The position numbers and the translations under genes are program-made. Shown piece after piece: positions 53,497 to 63,151 of a stretch of DNA of 64,000 nucleotides (position 1 is the first letter of the stretch; each line of letters begins with the position of its first letter). The stretch comes from JBBIPZ01 sp037442505 [NCBI: Deltaproteobacteria bacterium]. GTDB lineage: Bacteria; CALINM01. The notes beneath the pieces were generated by a model, which made no database searches, had not been told where the DNA came from, and saw only the letters and a program-made list of their open reading frames with translations. Where the stretch lies: assembly GCA_037442505.1 (NCBI GenBank), contig JBBIPZ010000007.1:2984-66983 (forward strand). Direction: 5' to 3'.

Positions 53497-54852
53497 ATGT
53501 TTAGTAAAATTAATAAAAATAGAATTTTTGTAATAAAATCTGGAGCTTTACAACCCCGTCCTGTTGTTTACTGGATGAGTAGGGAACAAAGAGTAAGCGA
53601 TAATTGGGCGCTGATATATGCGCAGAATATTGCATTAACTCTAAAAGTTCCATTATTTGTTGTATTTTGCCTTGTTTCTGATTTTCTGGGTGCAACTATC
53701 AGACATTACGGTTTTATATTGAGAGGGTTACAACAGGTAAAAGAAAAACTTAAATTAAAAAATATTCCTTTTTTCTTGTTGAACGGTGACCCATCTATAA
53801 AAATCCCCGAGTTTTTGTCTGAAGTCAAAGCTGGGCTTCTTGTTACAGACTTTGACCCTTTGAAGATTAAGAGAACATGGAAAAATGAAATATCTAAAAA
53901 AATTAAAATTCCGTTTCACGAAGTGGATGCTCATAATATTGTTCCTGTCAGATTTGTTTCAAATAAACAGGAGTATGGTGCATATACAATCAGACCTAAA
54001 ATTATGAGGTTACTCGGGGATTTTTTAACCGAGTTCCCTCAAATTGTCAGGCATCCAGAAACTGCAAAGGCTGGTAATAACTCAGTAGAACCGGTTGAAA
54101 TGATATCTTTACTTAAAGTTGATAGAAGCGTGCCTGAAATTAGCTGGTTAAAACCGGGAGAGGATGAGGCACAAAAGATTTTAAATGACTTTGTTAAAAA
54201 TCGACTTAATGATTATGCGTTTAAAAGAAATAATCCAGTGTTAAACGGACAGTCCAATTTATCTCCGTATTTACATTTTGGACAGATTTCAGCTCAGAGG
54301 GTTGGATTGACAGTTATGTCAGCGGATATAAGAGAGGATTCTAAAATGGCTTTTCTTGAAGAATTAATTGTAAGAAAAGAGCTTTCTGATAATTTCTGTT
54401 ATTACAATGAGGATTATGACAAAATTTTAGGTTTTCCTGAATGGGCAAGAAAGATTCTTGAAAAACATAAAAAAGATAAAAGAGATTACATCTACTCATT
54501 AGAGGCGTTTGAATATGCTAAAACACATGATCCTTTATGGAATGCGGCTCAGATAGAAATGGTAAAAAATGGTAAGATGCATGGATATATGCGCATGTAT
54601 TGGGCAAAAAAGATACTTGAATGGTCACCTACTCCTGAAGATGCTTTTGCAATAGCTATTTATTTAAATGATAGATACGAGCTTGATGGAAGGGATCCCA
54701 ATGGTTACACTGGCATTGCCTGGTCTATAGGTGGCGTTCATGATAGAGCATGGGCGGAGCGGAAAGTTTTTGGAAAAATAAGATATATGAGCTTTAAAGG
54801 TTGTCAGAGCAAATTTGATGTTCAAGGTTATATTAATAAAATGACAGAGTAA
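53497..54852 (+). CDS. Class II deoxyribodipyrimidine photolyase
   Basis: Class II photolyases repair cyclobutane pyrimidine dimers with light and FAD. The 451 residues show the class II N-terminal signature VVYWMSREQRVSDNWALIY, the FAD-binding block SPYLHFGQIS, and the C-terminal KMHGYMRMYWAKKILEWSP and LNDRYELDGRDPNGYTGIAWSIGG, all typical of this class. A photolyase in an anaerobe suggests occasional exposure to light at the surface. The gene has its own promoter and is followed by an independent copA promoter. Confidence 0.95.
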   Translation: MFSKINKNRIFVIKSGALQPRPVVYWMSREQRVSDNWALIYAQNIALTLKVPLFVVFCLVSDFLGATIRHYGFILRGLQQVKEKLKLKNIPFFLLNGDPSIKIPEFLSEVKAGLLVTDFDPLKIKRTWKNEISKKIKIPFHEVDAHNIVPVRFVSNKQEYGAYTIRPKIMRLLGDFLTEFPQIVRHPETAKAGNNSVEPVEMISLLKVDRSVPEISWLKPGEDEAQKILNDFVKNRLNDYAFKRNNPVLNGQSNLSPYLHFGQISAQRVGLTVMSADIREDSKMAFLEELIVRKELSDNFCYYNEDYDKILGFPEWARKILEKHKKDKRDYIYSLEAFEYAKTHDPLWNAAQIEMVKNGKMHGYMRMYWAKKILEWSPTPEDAFAIAIYLNDRYELDGRDPNGYTGIAWSIGGVHDRAWAERKVFGKIRYMSFKGCQSKFDVQGYINKMTE

Positions 54853-54857
54853 AACTT

Positions 54858-54886
54858 TTGCAAAAATATATATATTATAATATAAT
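54858..54886 (+). promoter_or_regulatory. copA promoter
   Basis: TTGCAA (54858-54863), a 17-nt spacer and perfect TATAAT (54881-54886). The leader contains GTGGAGGAG before the GTG start at 54905. No CueR-type dyad was recognised. Confidence 0.75.
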
Positions 54887-54904
54887 GAAAGGTGTGGAGG
54901 AGTT

Positions 54905-57307
54905 GTGAAAAAAGAAGTTTTTAAGATAGAGGGCATTCACTGTGCTTCTTGTATTTCCCGTATAGAAAATGCGCTTCTTAAACTTAATGGTGTAAAGAGT
55001 GTAAATGTTAGTTTGGCAAATGGAGTGACTACAGTAGTTTATGACGATGCTTTGCTTACACCATTGGTTTTTAAGTCTGAAGTTGAAGCTTTAGGTTATA
55101 AATTTCTTATAAAAAAAGAAAAAAAACTTATCATCAATGTCACTGGTTTACATTGTGCCTCTTGTGTTAGCAGGTTACAAGATCGTTTGAAAGAACAAAT
55201 AGGTGTAATTGATGCAACTGTAAATCTTGCTACATCTAAGGCTTTTATCGTATTTTTCCCAAGCGAAATAAGTATTGATAAAATAAAGAGTGTCATTATA
55301 GCTACTGGATATAGTGTTGCTGAACTTGAAGAAATTGATCCTTCAATTGAAGATATTAGGACATATAAAAAGAATTTTAGTTATGCCGCTTTGTTTTCAC
55401 TTCCTTTGTTTATCATAACGATGGCAGAACATTTTTACTCTTACAAAATTATTACAAACGATATACTGTATTCTATTTTTCAATTTCTTTTGGCAACACC
55501 TGTTATTTATTTTGGCAGAAATTTTTATATTAATGGTATCAAATCTGTTTTAAAGGCTAAAACCGCAACTATGGATACACTGGTAGCCTTAGGGACAGGG
55601 GCAGCCTATGTTTATAGCGTTTATGTGACGATTATGATTTTATTAAATAACAGTAATTTTAGTTCTATGCACCTTTATTATGAAACATCTGCTGTGCTTA
55701 TATCGTTTATCTTGTTGGGCAGGTTTTTAGAGGCAAAGGCAAAAGGGAAAACTGGAGAAGCAATAAAAAGGCTAATGGGATTGACGCCAAAAACTGCTAC
55801 TGTAATAAGAGATACTACTGAACTTATTGTTCCGATAGATGAGGTATTGAAGGAAGACATAGTTTTAATTAAACCAGGCGATAGAATTCCGGTGGATGGA
55901 GAAGTCATAGATGGCTATTCTTATATAGATGAATCAATGATTACTGGCGAAAGTGTTCCCGTAGAAAAGAAGGTTGGAGATAAGGTGATAGCAGGTACGA
56001 TTAACGGAAATAAGATATTGAAGATAAAGGCTGTTTCTGTAGGCGCAGAAACATTGCTTTCTCAGATAATAAGACTTGTTGAGGAATCGCAAGCCTCTAA
56101 AGCGCAAATTCAAAAGATTGCTGATAAGGTTAGTTCTGTATTTGTGCCAGTAGTTTTTATTATAGCTTTAGTCAGTTTTTTTACATGGATTGTCTTGGAT
56201 TATGATACTGAATTTGCCTTTAGTTCGTTTATTTCTGTCTTAATTATTGCATGTCCATGCTCACTTGGTTTAGCTACGCCTACGGCTATTATTGTTGGAA
56301 CTGGAATGGGAGCTGAGAGAGGTATATTATTTAAAAATGCAGAGGCGTTAGAAAAACTGGCAAAAGTAGAAATGTTGCTTATGGATAAAACTGGGACTCT
56401 AACATATGGTAAACCGGAAGTTGTTGATATAGTTAGTTATGGTATCAGTAGTGATGAATTGCTTAAAATTGCTGCTTCAATTGAAAAGGTTGCAACGCAC
56501 CCTCTTGCAGATGCAGTAGTTAGAAAGTATTCTAACTCAGATTTCTATGAAATTTCTAATTTTGACACATTGCCTGGAATGGGCGTCCTGGCTACGATAA
56601 ATAATGAAAAATTTTATTTAGGCTCAATAAATTTAATGAAAGAAATAGGCATAAAAATTGAAAATATTGTAAATGATGTTTATTCTACAATTTATATTGC
56701 AAATGAGCAAAGTAGCGGAAAAAAGGATTTATTAGGTTATATTTCTGTATTTGACAAAATCAAAGAAGATGCTGAAGAGTTTGTCAAAAAAATGACTCAA
56801 TTAGGAGTTAAGCTTTTTATATTAACAGGCGATAATGAAAAAGTTGCAGAGTATGTAGCCAAAACACTTGGAATTGAGTATTATAAGGCAAACGTTTTAC
56901 CTCACGAAAAACAACAAGTAGTTCTTGCCGAAAAAGAGAGATATAAATTTGTTGGTATGGTTGGTGATGGAATAAATGATTCTCCTGCCCTTGCAGCATC
57001 TGATGTCGGTATAGCATTTGGGTCTGGCACGGATATCGCTACGGAAACAAGCGACATTGTTTTGGTGAAACCTAATTTGATGGGAATATATAAATTGTTA
57101 CTGTTAAGTAAATTTACAATTAGCAAAATTAAACAAAACCTTTTTTGGGCTTTTATTTATAATTCAATTGGCATACCTTTGGCAGCTGGGTTACTTTACC
57201 CTTTTTTTGGTATTCAATTGAATCCAATGTTTGCAGGAGTTGCTATGGCTATGAGTTCTGTCTCAGTTGTCACAAATTCGTTGTTAATGAAGAGGAAACA
57301 TATATGA
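54905..57307 (+). CDS. copA: Copper-exporting P1B ATPase CopA
   Basis: This 800-residue P1B-1 ATPase has two N-terminal HMA domains with metal motifs IHCASC and LHCASC, eight membrane helices, the transport motif ACPCSLGLATPT (CPC), the actuator TGES, the phosphorylation site DKTGTLT, the HP motif in ATHPLADA and the hinge GDGINDSPALAASDVG. It pumps Cu(I) from the cytoplasm; silver is possible. The start is GTG with GGAGGAG upstream. The stop overlaps the diguanylate cyclase ATG (ATGA), so both are in one operon. Confidence 0.96.
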   Translation: MKKEVFKIEGIHCASCISRIENALLKLNGVKSVNVSLANGVTTVVYDDALLTPLVFKSEVEALGYKFLIKKEKKLIINVTGLHCASCVSRLQDRLKEQIGVIDATVNLATSKAFIVFFPSEISIDKIKSVIIATGYSVAELEEIDPSIEDIRTYKKNFSYAALFSLPLFIITMAEHFYSYKIITNDILYSIFQFLLATPVIYFGRNFYINGIKSVLKAKTATMDTLVALGTGAAYVYSVYVTIMILLNNSNFSSMHLYYETSAVLISFILLGRFLEAKAKGKTGEAIKRLMGLTPKTATVIRDTTELIVPIDEVLKEDIVLIKPGDRIPVDGEVIDGYSYIDESMITGESVPVEKKVGDKVIAGTINGNKILKIKAVSVGAETLLSQIIRLVEESQASKAQIQKIADKVSSVFVPVVFIIALVSFFTWIVLDYDTEFAFSSFISVLIIACPCSLGLATPTAIIVGTGMGAERGILFKNAEALEKLAKVEMLLMDKTGTLTYGKPEVVDIVSYGISSDELLKIAASIEKVATHPLADAVVRKYSNSDFYEISNFDTLPGMGVLATINNEKFYLGSINLMKEIGIKIENIVNDVYSTIYIANEQSSGKKDLLGYISVFDKIKEDAEEFVKKMTQLGVKLFILTGDNEKVAEYVAKTLGIEYYKANVLPHEKQQVVLAEKERYKFVGMVGDGINDSPALAASDVGIAFGSGTDIATETSDIVLVKPNLMGIYKLLLLSKFTISKIKQNLFWAFIYNSIGIPLAAGLLYPFFGIQLNPMFAGVAMAMSSVSVVTNSLLMKRKHI

Positions 57308-58674
57308 GCTCTGTTCAACCAATAATTACGGACATTATCGAAAAGGACGAGTTAATGGAGCTTACATCTGATTTTTCTAAAAAGTTTGGTTTTTGTGCCT
57401 TTATTCTTGATTCCAAAGGAAAAATGATTGTCGAAAAACAGTTTATACCAGAGTACTGCGAACGTATTTTGAGTGTTAAGGAAAATGCTACTAAGTGTTA
57501 TAAAGATACCATTTCAAAGATAATGTTAAACAAAGTGCTTTATGATGAATGTTGGGCTGGCCACCGTAAAATTATTGTTCCTATTAAGTTCATGAACAAT
57601 GTTATAGCTTACTGGATTACCTGTGGTATAGCATCAGATGTAAATGAGAAGTTTGTGCAAGCCTTAGCAAACATGATTGACAGCTTTATAAACAAGTTTT
57701 TAAAATCTTACGAAAAGTGGTTTAATGAAAGAGAGTTTGCTACAAAGATTTTAAATAACCTTATTTCTCAGCAAGATTATGATCAGGTACTCGAAAAAAT
57801 TGTATCTTCTGCTACAAAGATACTAAAAACGGATAGGACAACACTTTTTATATACGATGGGGGAAAGTTGGTAAGTAGAATTGCAGAAGGGCTCGAGCAG
57901 GAGATTGCATTAAATTTAGGGGAAGGAATAGCAGGAACCTGTGCGTTAAATAGAGAAATAATTGCTATTGATGAAGTTAAACCTGAAATTGGCATAAAAT
58001 CGATTATAAAAGAGTATGAAGTTAAAAATCTAATTTGTGCACCAATAATATTCAAAAAAAAGTTGTTGGGTGTAATAGAGTCTTTTAATAAAGGAACTTC
58101 TTTCACGATGAAAGATAGAAAACATATATCATATTTGGCAGATGCAGCTGCAATTGCACTTAATAATGCTCAAACATTTGTTGCATTGCAAAGAATGTCA
58201 ATATTGGACCCACTTACCCAACTTTACAACAGAAACTATTTTATTAGATGTCTCGAAAAGGAAACTACGAGACTGAACAGGTACTCTGGAGAGTTATCCC
58301 TTATGTTTATTGATCTTGATGACTTTAAAAAGTTTAATGACTTGTATGGTCATACTGTAGGAGATATTGTTCTTAAAGAGTTTTCAAACCTTATAAAAAA
58401 CAACCTAAGAGACGCTGATATTGCTGCAAGGTTTGGTGGAGAAGAGTTTGTTGTAATGTTACCAAATACTGATAGAGAGGGAGCTTATAAAACAGCAGAA
58501 AGATTACAACAATCAATTAGAAATACTGAAATTGCGGGACATAAAGTTAGTGCGAGCATTGGTATCGCCTGTTATCGGTTAGGGCTTACTGCTAAAATGC
58601 TAATTGATAGGGCTGACAAAGCTATGTATCATGTTAAGAGAACACAAAAGGGTACTATAAGCTTCTGGGATTAG
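57304..58674 (+). CDS. PocR-like/GAF diguanylate cyclase
   Basis: This 456-residue protein has an N-terminal PocR-like sensory domain (about 10-130; Cys-rich stretch RILSVKENATKCYKD, DECWAGHRKIIVPI), a GAF domain (about 150-300) and a GGDEF domain (about 310-456) with intact FGGEEF and the RDAD inhibitory I-site five residues before it. It should make cyclic di-GMP, with product inhibition. It is co-transcribed with copA (4-nt overlap), so metal or redox stress may feed into c-di-GMP signalling; this is inference. The 3' end overlaps convergent holA by 20 nt. Confidence 0.9.
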   Translation: MSSVQPIITDIIEKDELMELTSDFSKKFGFCAFILDSKGKMIVEKQFIPEYCERILSVKENATKCYKDTISKIMLNKVLYDECWAGHRKIIVPIKFMNNVIAYWITCGIASDVNEKFVQALANMIDSFINKFLKSYEKWFNEREFATKILNNLISQQDYDQVLEKIVSSATKILKTDRTTLFIYDGGKLVSRIAEGLEQEIALNLGEGIAGTCALNREIIAIDEVKPEIGIKSIIKEYEVKNLICAPIIFKKKLLGVIESFNKGTSFTMKDRKHISYLADAAAIALNNAQTFVALQRMSILDPLTQLYNRNYFIRCLEKETTRLNRYSGELSLMFIDLDDFKKFNDLYGHTVGDIVLKEFSNLIKNNLRDADIAARFGGEEFVVMLPNTDREGAYKTAERLQQSIRNTEIAGHKVSASIGIACYRLGLTAKMLIDRADKAMYHVKRTQKGTISFWD

Positions 58675-59896
58675 ACAGAAGAAATGTAAAGAAGTCTGTA
58701 AAAAGATCGACAGGATTTTGTTGAGAAGCTTTTAGAGCTTTCTCTAAGTCAAATAGTTTAGTATAAGCTGCAAGTAATGTTTGTAGTGAAAATGGTAAAA
58801 AAGTCTGGTAACACTGAAAAAGATAGTAAGGATGTTGCTTTTTATACGCTGAGTTTTTTCTGTAAAAATTCATTTCAAAATCTCTATATTCTTTAAAGTC
58901 GTGTGGATGGGCATCTTCTTTCACCTTTATAGCGGTTTTAAGGAGGCTTTTTACAAGCCCTGCAAGCTTTATGTAGTCGTTTTTAGCGTTTTTCGTATTT
59001 GAGATAATTTTAAAAATATTCAAAAAGTCACCTTTCCTAATAAAATCTGCAATTTTAAGTGCATCAGGCACGTAGTCATCGTCAAATGCCTGTTCGATAT
59101 CCTCTTTGGTTATTTCTTTTTTTTCAAAAACAAGCAAGTCAAGCTTATTAAGTGTTGCAGAAAGTTGGTCGCAAAGTAGAGCCCTTTCTTTTAAATAAAA
59201 GTAATCCTCTTTCGATAATTGTTTGTTAGATCTCTTAATAAAGTCTTCCAAGATTTTTTCTTTTAGGGCCGCGATTTCCCGCTCACTCAATTTTTTTTCA
59301 ACCATTTCGTAAATAGTTGAGTGTTTTTCAAAGATTTTATAATTTTTTGTCCTTTTATCAGCCTTTTCAGTTGTAATAACAAGATAATGCCCGCTGGGGA
59401 TTTCATCTATAACTGATTGAAAATCAAAACTTTCTACAACAGGTAGCGTTTTGGGTAGAGGTGCATGGTTGAGTATCTTTGTAATAAAATCAAAGTTTTC
59501 CAAATATTCTTCGAGATAAACTTTGATTTGACTTTTGTCATTAAGAATATCGCTATAATCTTCTTCAGACAGTTCTAAAGCCGATAAAATCTGTATTAGA
59601 CAACCATATGCCTTTTCGAGATTATTCTCTAAGACAAGTTCTTGGCACTTTTCTATGAGCTTTTTAACATCTTCCTCTTGCTTGAAAATTGTCGAATTTT
59701 GTATGACAAAAAATTTGGGTGTTCCAAAAAGAGAGTATGTTTTTAAAGAAGTTTTTATTGATTGCCAGTCACTGTTGTTAGGGTCAAAATACTCGATATT
59801 TTCAGGATTAACTTTGTATTCTTCAAGTAGCTCTTTTAGCTTTTGCTTTTGAAAAAACTCATTGCCGATAATTATAAAGATATTATCTTTTTTCAT
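58655..59896 (-). CDS. holA: DNA polymerase III delta subunit HolA
   Basis: Delta is the clamp-loader wrench that opens the beta clamp. The 413 residues show the family pattern (FIIIGNEFF start, KTYSLFGTPKFFVIQN, LVITTEKADKRTK, ALKIADFIRKGDFLNIFKII), with no Walker A as is usual for delta. It is about 70 residues longer than E. coli delta; the excess lies between the first strands and LVITTEK (about 75-165), an acidic helical insert. It lies 39 nt downstream of leuB, separated by a GC-rich hairpin (59907-59926), and has no Shine-Dalgarno. Confidence 0.82.
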   Translation of the reverse strand: MKKDNIFIIIGNEFFQKQKLKELLEEYKVNPENIEYFDPNNSDWQSIKTSLKTYSLFGTPKFFVIQNSTIFKQEEDVKKLIEKCQELVLENNLEKAYGCLIQILSALELSEEDYSDILNDKSQIKVYLEEYLENFDFITKILNHAPLPKTLPVVESFDFQSVIDEIPSGHYLVITTEKADKRTKNYKIFEKHSTIYEMVEKKLSEREIAALKEKILEDFIKRSNKQLSKEDYFYLKERALLCDQLSATLNKLDLLVFEKKEITKEDIEQAFDDDYVPDALKIADFIRKGDFLNIFKIISNTKNAKNDYIKLAGLVKSLLKTAIKVKEDAHPHDFKEYRDFEMNFYRKNSAYKKQHPYYLFQCYQTFLPFSLQTLLAAYTKLFDLEKALKASQQNPVDLFTDFFTFLLSNPRSL

Positions 59897-59906
59897 AATT
59901 GTTCAG

Positions 59907-59926
59907 GGGGGAGAAGAATCTCCCCC
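59907..59926 (-). repeat. GC-rich hairpin between leuB and holA
   Basis: The inverted repeat GGGGGAGA / TCTCCCCC (59907-59914 with 59919-59926) with a 4-nt loop. On the minus strand no T run follows, so it is not a normal terminator. It sits 10 nt before the holA ATG, which has no Shine-Dalgarno, and could affect holA translation. Confidence 0.6.
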
Positions 59927-59935
59927 TTTATAACA

Positions 59936-60997
59936 TTAAAGATGCTCAACAACTAAGTTGCCAACTTCTTCAGTTGTGTAGCCCATTTTACCGGCTGCCA
60001 AACTTTTAAGTTTTTCAGTGATAACTTTTACCACGGCATTTTCAACTTTGTTCGCAGCGGATTCCTCTCCTAAATATCTAAGTAACATCTCGCCTGCAAG
60101 AATGCAAGCAATTGGGTTTATAACGTTCATACCGGTATATTTTGGCGCAGAGCCTCCTATTGGTTCAAACATCGAAACGCCTTCTGGATTGATATTGCCA
60201 CCAGCAGCAACGCCCATTCCGCCCTGAATCATAGCACCCAAATCAGTAATAATATCTCCAAACATATTGTCTGTAACAATCACGTCGAACCATTCTGGAT
60301 TTTTTACCATCCACATACAGCAAGCATCAACATGAACGTAATCAGTTTGGATATCAGGGTACTCTTTTGCAACTTCGTTAAACGTTCTTTCCCACAAATC
60401 AAAAGCAAAGGTAAGTACATTTGTTTTACCACAGAGTGTCAATTTTTTTCTTTTGTTGCGTTTTCTTGTATATTCGAATGCAAAACGGATACATCTTTCA
60501 ACACCTTTACGGGTATTAATAGATTCCTGAATTGCAACCTCATCCTTAGTTCCTTTCTTTAATACGCCACCCGCCCCTGCGTATAAACCTTCGGTATTTT
60601 CCCTGATTACGACAAAATCAATGTGCTCAGGTCCTTTATCTTTTAAAGGGCAGTCAACATTAGGATAAAGTTTGATAGGTCTTAAGTTAATGTATTGATC
60701 AAGTTCAAATCTTAGCTTTAATAGAATACCCTTCTCTAAAATACCGGGTTTGACATTCGGGTGTCCAATCGCTCCTAAATAGATTGCATCAAATTTTTTT
60801 AGTTCTGTTGTCGCATCTTCTGGTAAAATGACTCCTGTTTTTAAATAGTTGTCTCCACCATAATTAAAATAAGTAAAATCAAAGTTAAAACCTGTTTTTT
60901 CAGAAACAGCTTTTAAAACTTTAACTCCTTCTCTTATAACTTCTGGTCCAGTACCATCCCCTGGTATTACAGCAATTTTGTAAGTTTTCTTTGACAT
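59936..60997 (-). CDS. leuB: 3-isopropylmalate dehydrogenase LeuB
   Basis: LeuB oxidatively decarboxylates 3-isopropylmalate in leucine synthesis with NAD+. The 353 residues show IPGDGTGPEV, the substrate Arg block LRFELDQYINLRP, IRENTEGLYAG, and DNMFGDIITDLGAM with the metal Asp residues, followed by EPIGGSAP near the NAD+ site. The branch is the less common LeuB form that resembles homoisocitrate and isocitrate dehydrogenases, so substrate assignment is slightly uncertain. AGGAGG precedes the ATG. tRNA-Phe lies upstream on the same strand; leuA, leuC and leuD are not in the window. Confidence 0.85.
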   Translation of the reverse strand: MSKKTYKIAVIPGDGTGPEVIREGVKVLKAVSEKTGFNFDFTYFNYGGDNYLKTGVILPEDATTELKKFDAIYLGAIGHPNVKPGILEKGILLKLRFELDQYINLRPIKLYPNVDCPLKDKGPEHIDFVVIRENTEGLYAGAGGVLKKGTKDEVAIQESINTRKGVERCIRFAFEYTRKRNKRKKLTLCGKTNVLTFAFDLWERTFNEVAKEYPDIQTDYVHVDACCMWMVKNPEWFDVIVTDNMFGDIITDLGAMIQGGMGVAAGGNINPEGVSMFEPIGGSAPKYTGMNVINPIACILAGEMLLRYLGEESAANKVENAVVKVITEKLKSLAAGKMGYTTEEVGNLVVEHL

Positions 60998-61021
60998 AAC
61001 TTAAACCTCCTGCCAGCGATT

Positions 61022-61049
61022 AATTTACCTCAAAAATTTGAAGTAAATT
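61022..61049 (-). repeat. Hairpin between tRNA-Phe and leuB
   Basis: On the minus strand AATTTACTTCAA and TTGAGGTAAATT can pair over 12 bp with one G-U, and a 4-nt loop. It lies 24 nt after the tRNA, with little T run after it. It may act in 3' processing of the tRNA or as a weak terminator. Confidence 0.5.
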
Positions 61050-61072
61050 ACTTTGGAATTGTAAAAAAGAAG

Positions 61073-61145
<73 letters not shown>

Positions 61146-61185
61146 ACTGTGTGAAATACTAATCTTAACCAAGTTGCGAGTAAAA

Positions 61186-61215
61186 ATTATAATCGTTTTG
61201 TAATATTTGTGTCAA
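61186..61215 (-). promoter_or_regulatory. Strong promoter of tRNA-Phe
   Basis: Both consensus boxes on the minus strand, TTGACA (61215-61210) and TATAAT (61191-61186), with an 18-nt spacer. It may also feed leuB-holA. Confidence 0.85.
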
Positions 61216-61257
61216 TAAAAAAAAGACTATTTTAGACAAACAATCGTTTTATTATTC

Positions 61258-61286
61258 TTGACTTGTGATATTTAATAAATTAATCT
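61258..61286 (+). promoter_or_regulatory. Promoter of the roadblock-aroQ operon
   Basis: TTGACT (61258-61263), a 17-nt spacer and TAATCT (61281-61286) end 9 nt before the ATG at 61296. No Shine-Dalgarno is present. Confidence 0.55.
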
Positions 61287-61295
61287 TTTATAGTA

Positions 61296-61658
61296 ATGTT
61301 AACGCTAAATTCTACCATAAAGGAAATTTTAGTTAGAGAGAACTCAGTAGAAGCTGCAATAATCCTTGATAAAGATGGTATTGTTGTTGCAGAAGAGTCT
61401 AAATCTGGAGATAAAAAAGCTCAAGAGCTTGCTATAGAGTATGCCTCTGTTATGAAACAGATACTTAAGGTAACAGACTACTTAAACATAGGGGCATTGG
61501 AAGAGATCCTTGTATATACTGAAAAAAGTATTATCGTAATAAGATTAATAACGAGAGAGTACTACCTGATTTTAATAACCAACACTGATGGTAATATTGG
61601 TAAAGCAAAATATCTGGCAAAATTGACAGGTGAAAGGTTAGAAAAGGAGTTTAAGTGA
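61296..61658 (+). CDS. Roadblock/LC7-domain protein
   Basis: This 120-residue protein has the Roadblock/LC7 profile: helix, beta strands (VEAAIILDKDGIVVAEES), a long helix and C-terminal YYLILITNTDGNIGKAKYL. In bacteria these proteins partner small Ras-like GTPases (MglB type) or act as dimer modules; no MglA-like GTPase is in the window. It heads a co-oriented run with aroQ, an M24 peptidase, efp and a gcvH-like gene. The start has no Shine-Dalgarno and a promoter lies 9 nt upstream; the stop overlaps aroQ by 4 nt. Confidence 0.82.
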   Translation: MLTLNSTIKEILVRENSVEAAIILDKDGIVVAEESKSGDKKAQELAIEYASVMKQILKVTDYLNIGALEEILVYTEKSIIVIRLITREYYLILITNTDGNIGKAKYLAKLTGERLEKEFK

Positions 61659-62095
61659 AGATACTCGTGATAAATGGACCAAACTTGAATATGTTAGGTA
61701 AACGTGAGAAAGAGTTTTATGGAGATATAAATCTTGATACGATAAACTCAAATCTTACTAAAATTGCCGAATCCTTATCTGTTAGTGTAGATTTTTTTCA
61801 GAGTAATAGCGAAGGTTCTATAATTGATAGGATACATCAAGCTACAGATGTTGATGGGATGGTAATTAATTTAGGTGCATATACTCATACAAGCATCGCA
61901 ATCAGGGATGCATTATTGTTATCTAAAAAGCCTTTTGTTGAAGTGCACCTTTCAAATATCTATAGTAGAGAAATATTCAGACAAAAATCTTTAATTAGCG
62001 ATATTGCTATAGGGGTTATAGCAGGCTTTAAAGAAGAAAGTTATTATCTTGCACTTAACGCACTTGTTAAGTATTTAAAATCTAATAAATTTTAA
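61655..62095 (+). CDS. aroQ: Type II 3-dehydroquinate dehydratase AroQ
   Basis: AroQ performs the third step of the shikimate pathway by syn/anti dehydration. The 146-residue dodecameric type II enzyme shows INGPNLNMLGKREKEFYG at the start, QSNSEGSIIDRIHQA, NLGAYTHTSIAIRDALL with the substrate-contacting residues, and VEVHLSNIYSRE. The start is GTG at 61655 overlapping the roadblock stop. The peptidase gene follows with one spacer base. Confidence 0.96.
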   Translation: MKILVINGPNLNMLGKREKEFYGDINLDTINSNLTKIAESLSVSVDFFQSNSEGSIIDRIHQATDVDGMVINLGAYTHTSIAIRDALLLSKKPFVEVHLSNIYSREIFRQKSLISDIAIGVIAGFKEESYYLALNALVKYLKSNKF

Positions 62096-62096
62096 A

Positions 62097-63137
62097 ATGG
62101 ACTTTGAGAAAAGAATTTATAACGTTCAGAATGATATTTTGAGCAAAAAAAATAATGGTTTGCTTATTTTAGACGTAGAAAATATCTTTTATTTAACTGG
62201 CTTCAGAGGGTCTTTTGCGGCGTTAGTTATAGTAAGGGATAAGGCTTATTTGCTTGTTGATGGTAGGTATTACGAAAAGGCAAAAATGGTTAGTAAGCAT
62301 TGTAGAGTCGTATTATTTGAAAATTTATTCTTAGAAATAAATAAAATTTTGACTTCTGAGAAAATTAATGATTTATATTTTGATGAGGAGGACATTAGAG
62401 TAGCGTTTCTTTCTCGAATAAAAAGGGAATTGAAAGAAGGCGTTAATGTAATCCCGACAAAAGATTGTTATATTAGAAAGCTTCGTATGGTAAAGGATGA
62501 TTGTGAGCTTGAAATTATCAGAAAGGCTGTTAAAAAATCTAAAAAGATAATTGATAAATTTATAAAAAATTATTTAAAAACAGGAATTTCTGAGAAAGCA
62601 TTGGCAGCTCAGCTTGAGTATATGATGAAAACAGAAGCAGATGGTATAAGTTTTGATACTATCGTTGCAAGTGGCCAAAATTCGTCTTTGCCACATGCCA
62701 CACCTACGGAAAGAAAACTTTCATCACGAGATGTAGTGTTGATCGATTATGGGTTGAAGTGGAAAGGTTACTGTACAGATCATACAAGAACTGTATTTTT
62801 AGGTGCGAACAGTTTAGAAAAATATTATAATATAGTACAAAAAGCAGTTGAAATAGGTCTGAGTTTTATTAAACCAGATAATCCAATTAAACTTGTAGAT
62901 GAGAGTATCAGGAGTTTTTTTGAAAAACAGGGTTTGCTTAAACATTTTTTACATTCTTCGGGACATGGAGTGGGAATTAATGTACACGAACCCCCTACTC
63001 TAAGTTATAAGACAGAAGGGGTTTTTAAAGAGGGAATGGTGTTAACCATTGAACCGGGGCTTTACTTTGAGAAGATAGGCGGAATAAGATTAGAAGAAAT
63101 GTTTGTGGTTACAAAAACTGGCTATGAAATATTATAA
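62097..63137 (+). CDS. M24 family Xaa-Pro aminopeptidase
   Basis: This 346-residue metallopeptidase has an N-terminal creatinase-type domain (about 1-125) and a pita-bread catalytic domain with the five metal ligands visible in DYGLKWKGYCTDHTR, HSSGHGVGINVHEPP, TIEPGLYF and RLEEMFVV. It removes N-terminal residues before proline. Enzymes of this type commonly precede efp in bacterial genomes, as here (14-nt gap), linking proline handling with polyproline translation. Gene names pepQ and pepP are both used for this group, so none is given. Confidence 0.93.
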   Translation: MDFEKRIYNVQNDILSKKNNGLLILDVENIFYLTGFRGSFAALVIVRDKAYLLVDGRYYEKAKMVSKHCRVVLFENLFLEINKILTSEKINDLYFDEEDIRVAFLSRIKRELKEGVNVIPTKDCYIRKLRMVKDDCELEIIRKAVKKSKKIIDKFIKNYLKTGISEKALAAQLEYMMKTEADGISFDTIVASGQNSSLPHATPTERKLSSRDVVLIDYGLKWKGYCTDHTRTVFLGANSLEKYYNIVQKAVEIGLSFIKPDNPIKLVDESIRSFFEKQGLLKHFLHSSGHGVGINVHEPPTLSYKTEGVFKEGMVLTIEPGLYFEKIGGIRLEEMFVVTKTGYEIL

Positions 63138-63151
63138 AAAATGGAGGTTAT

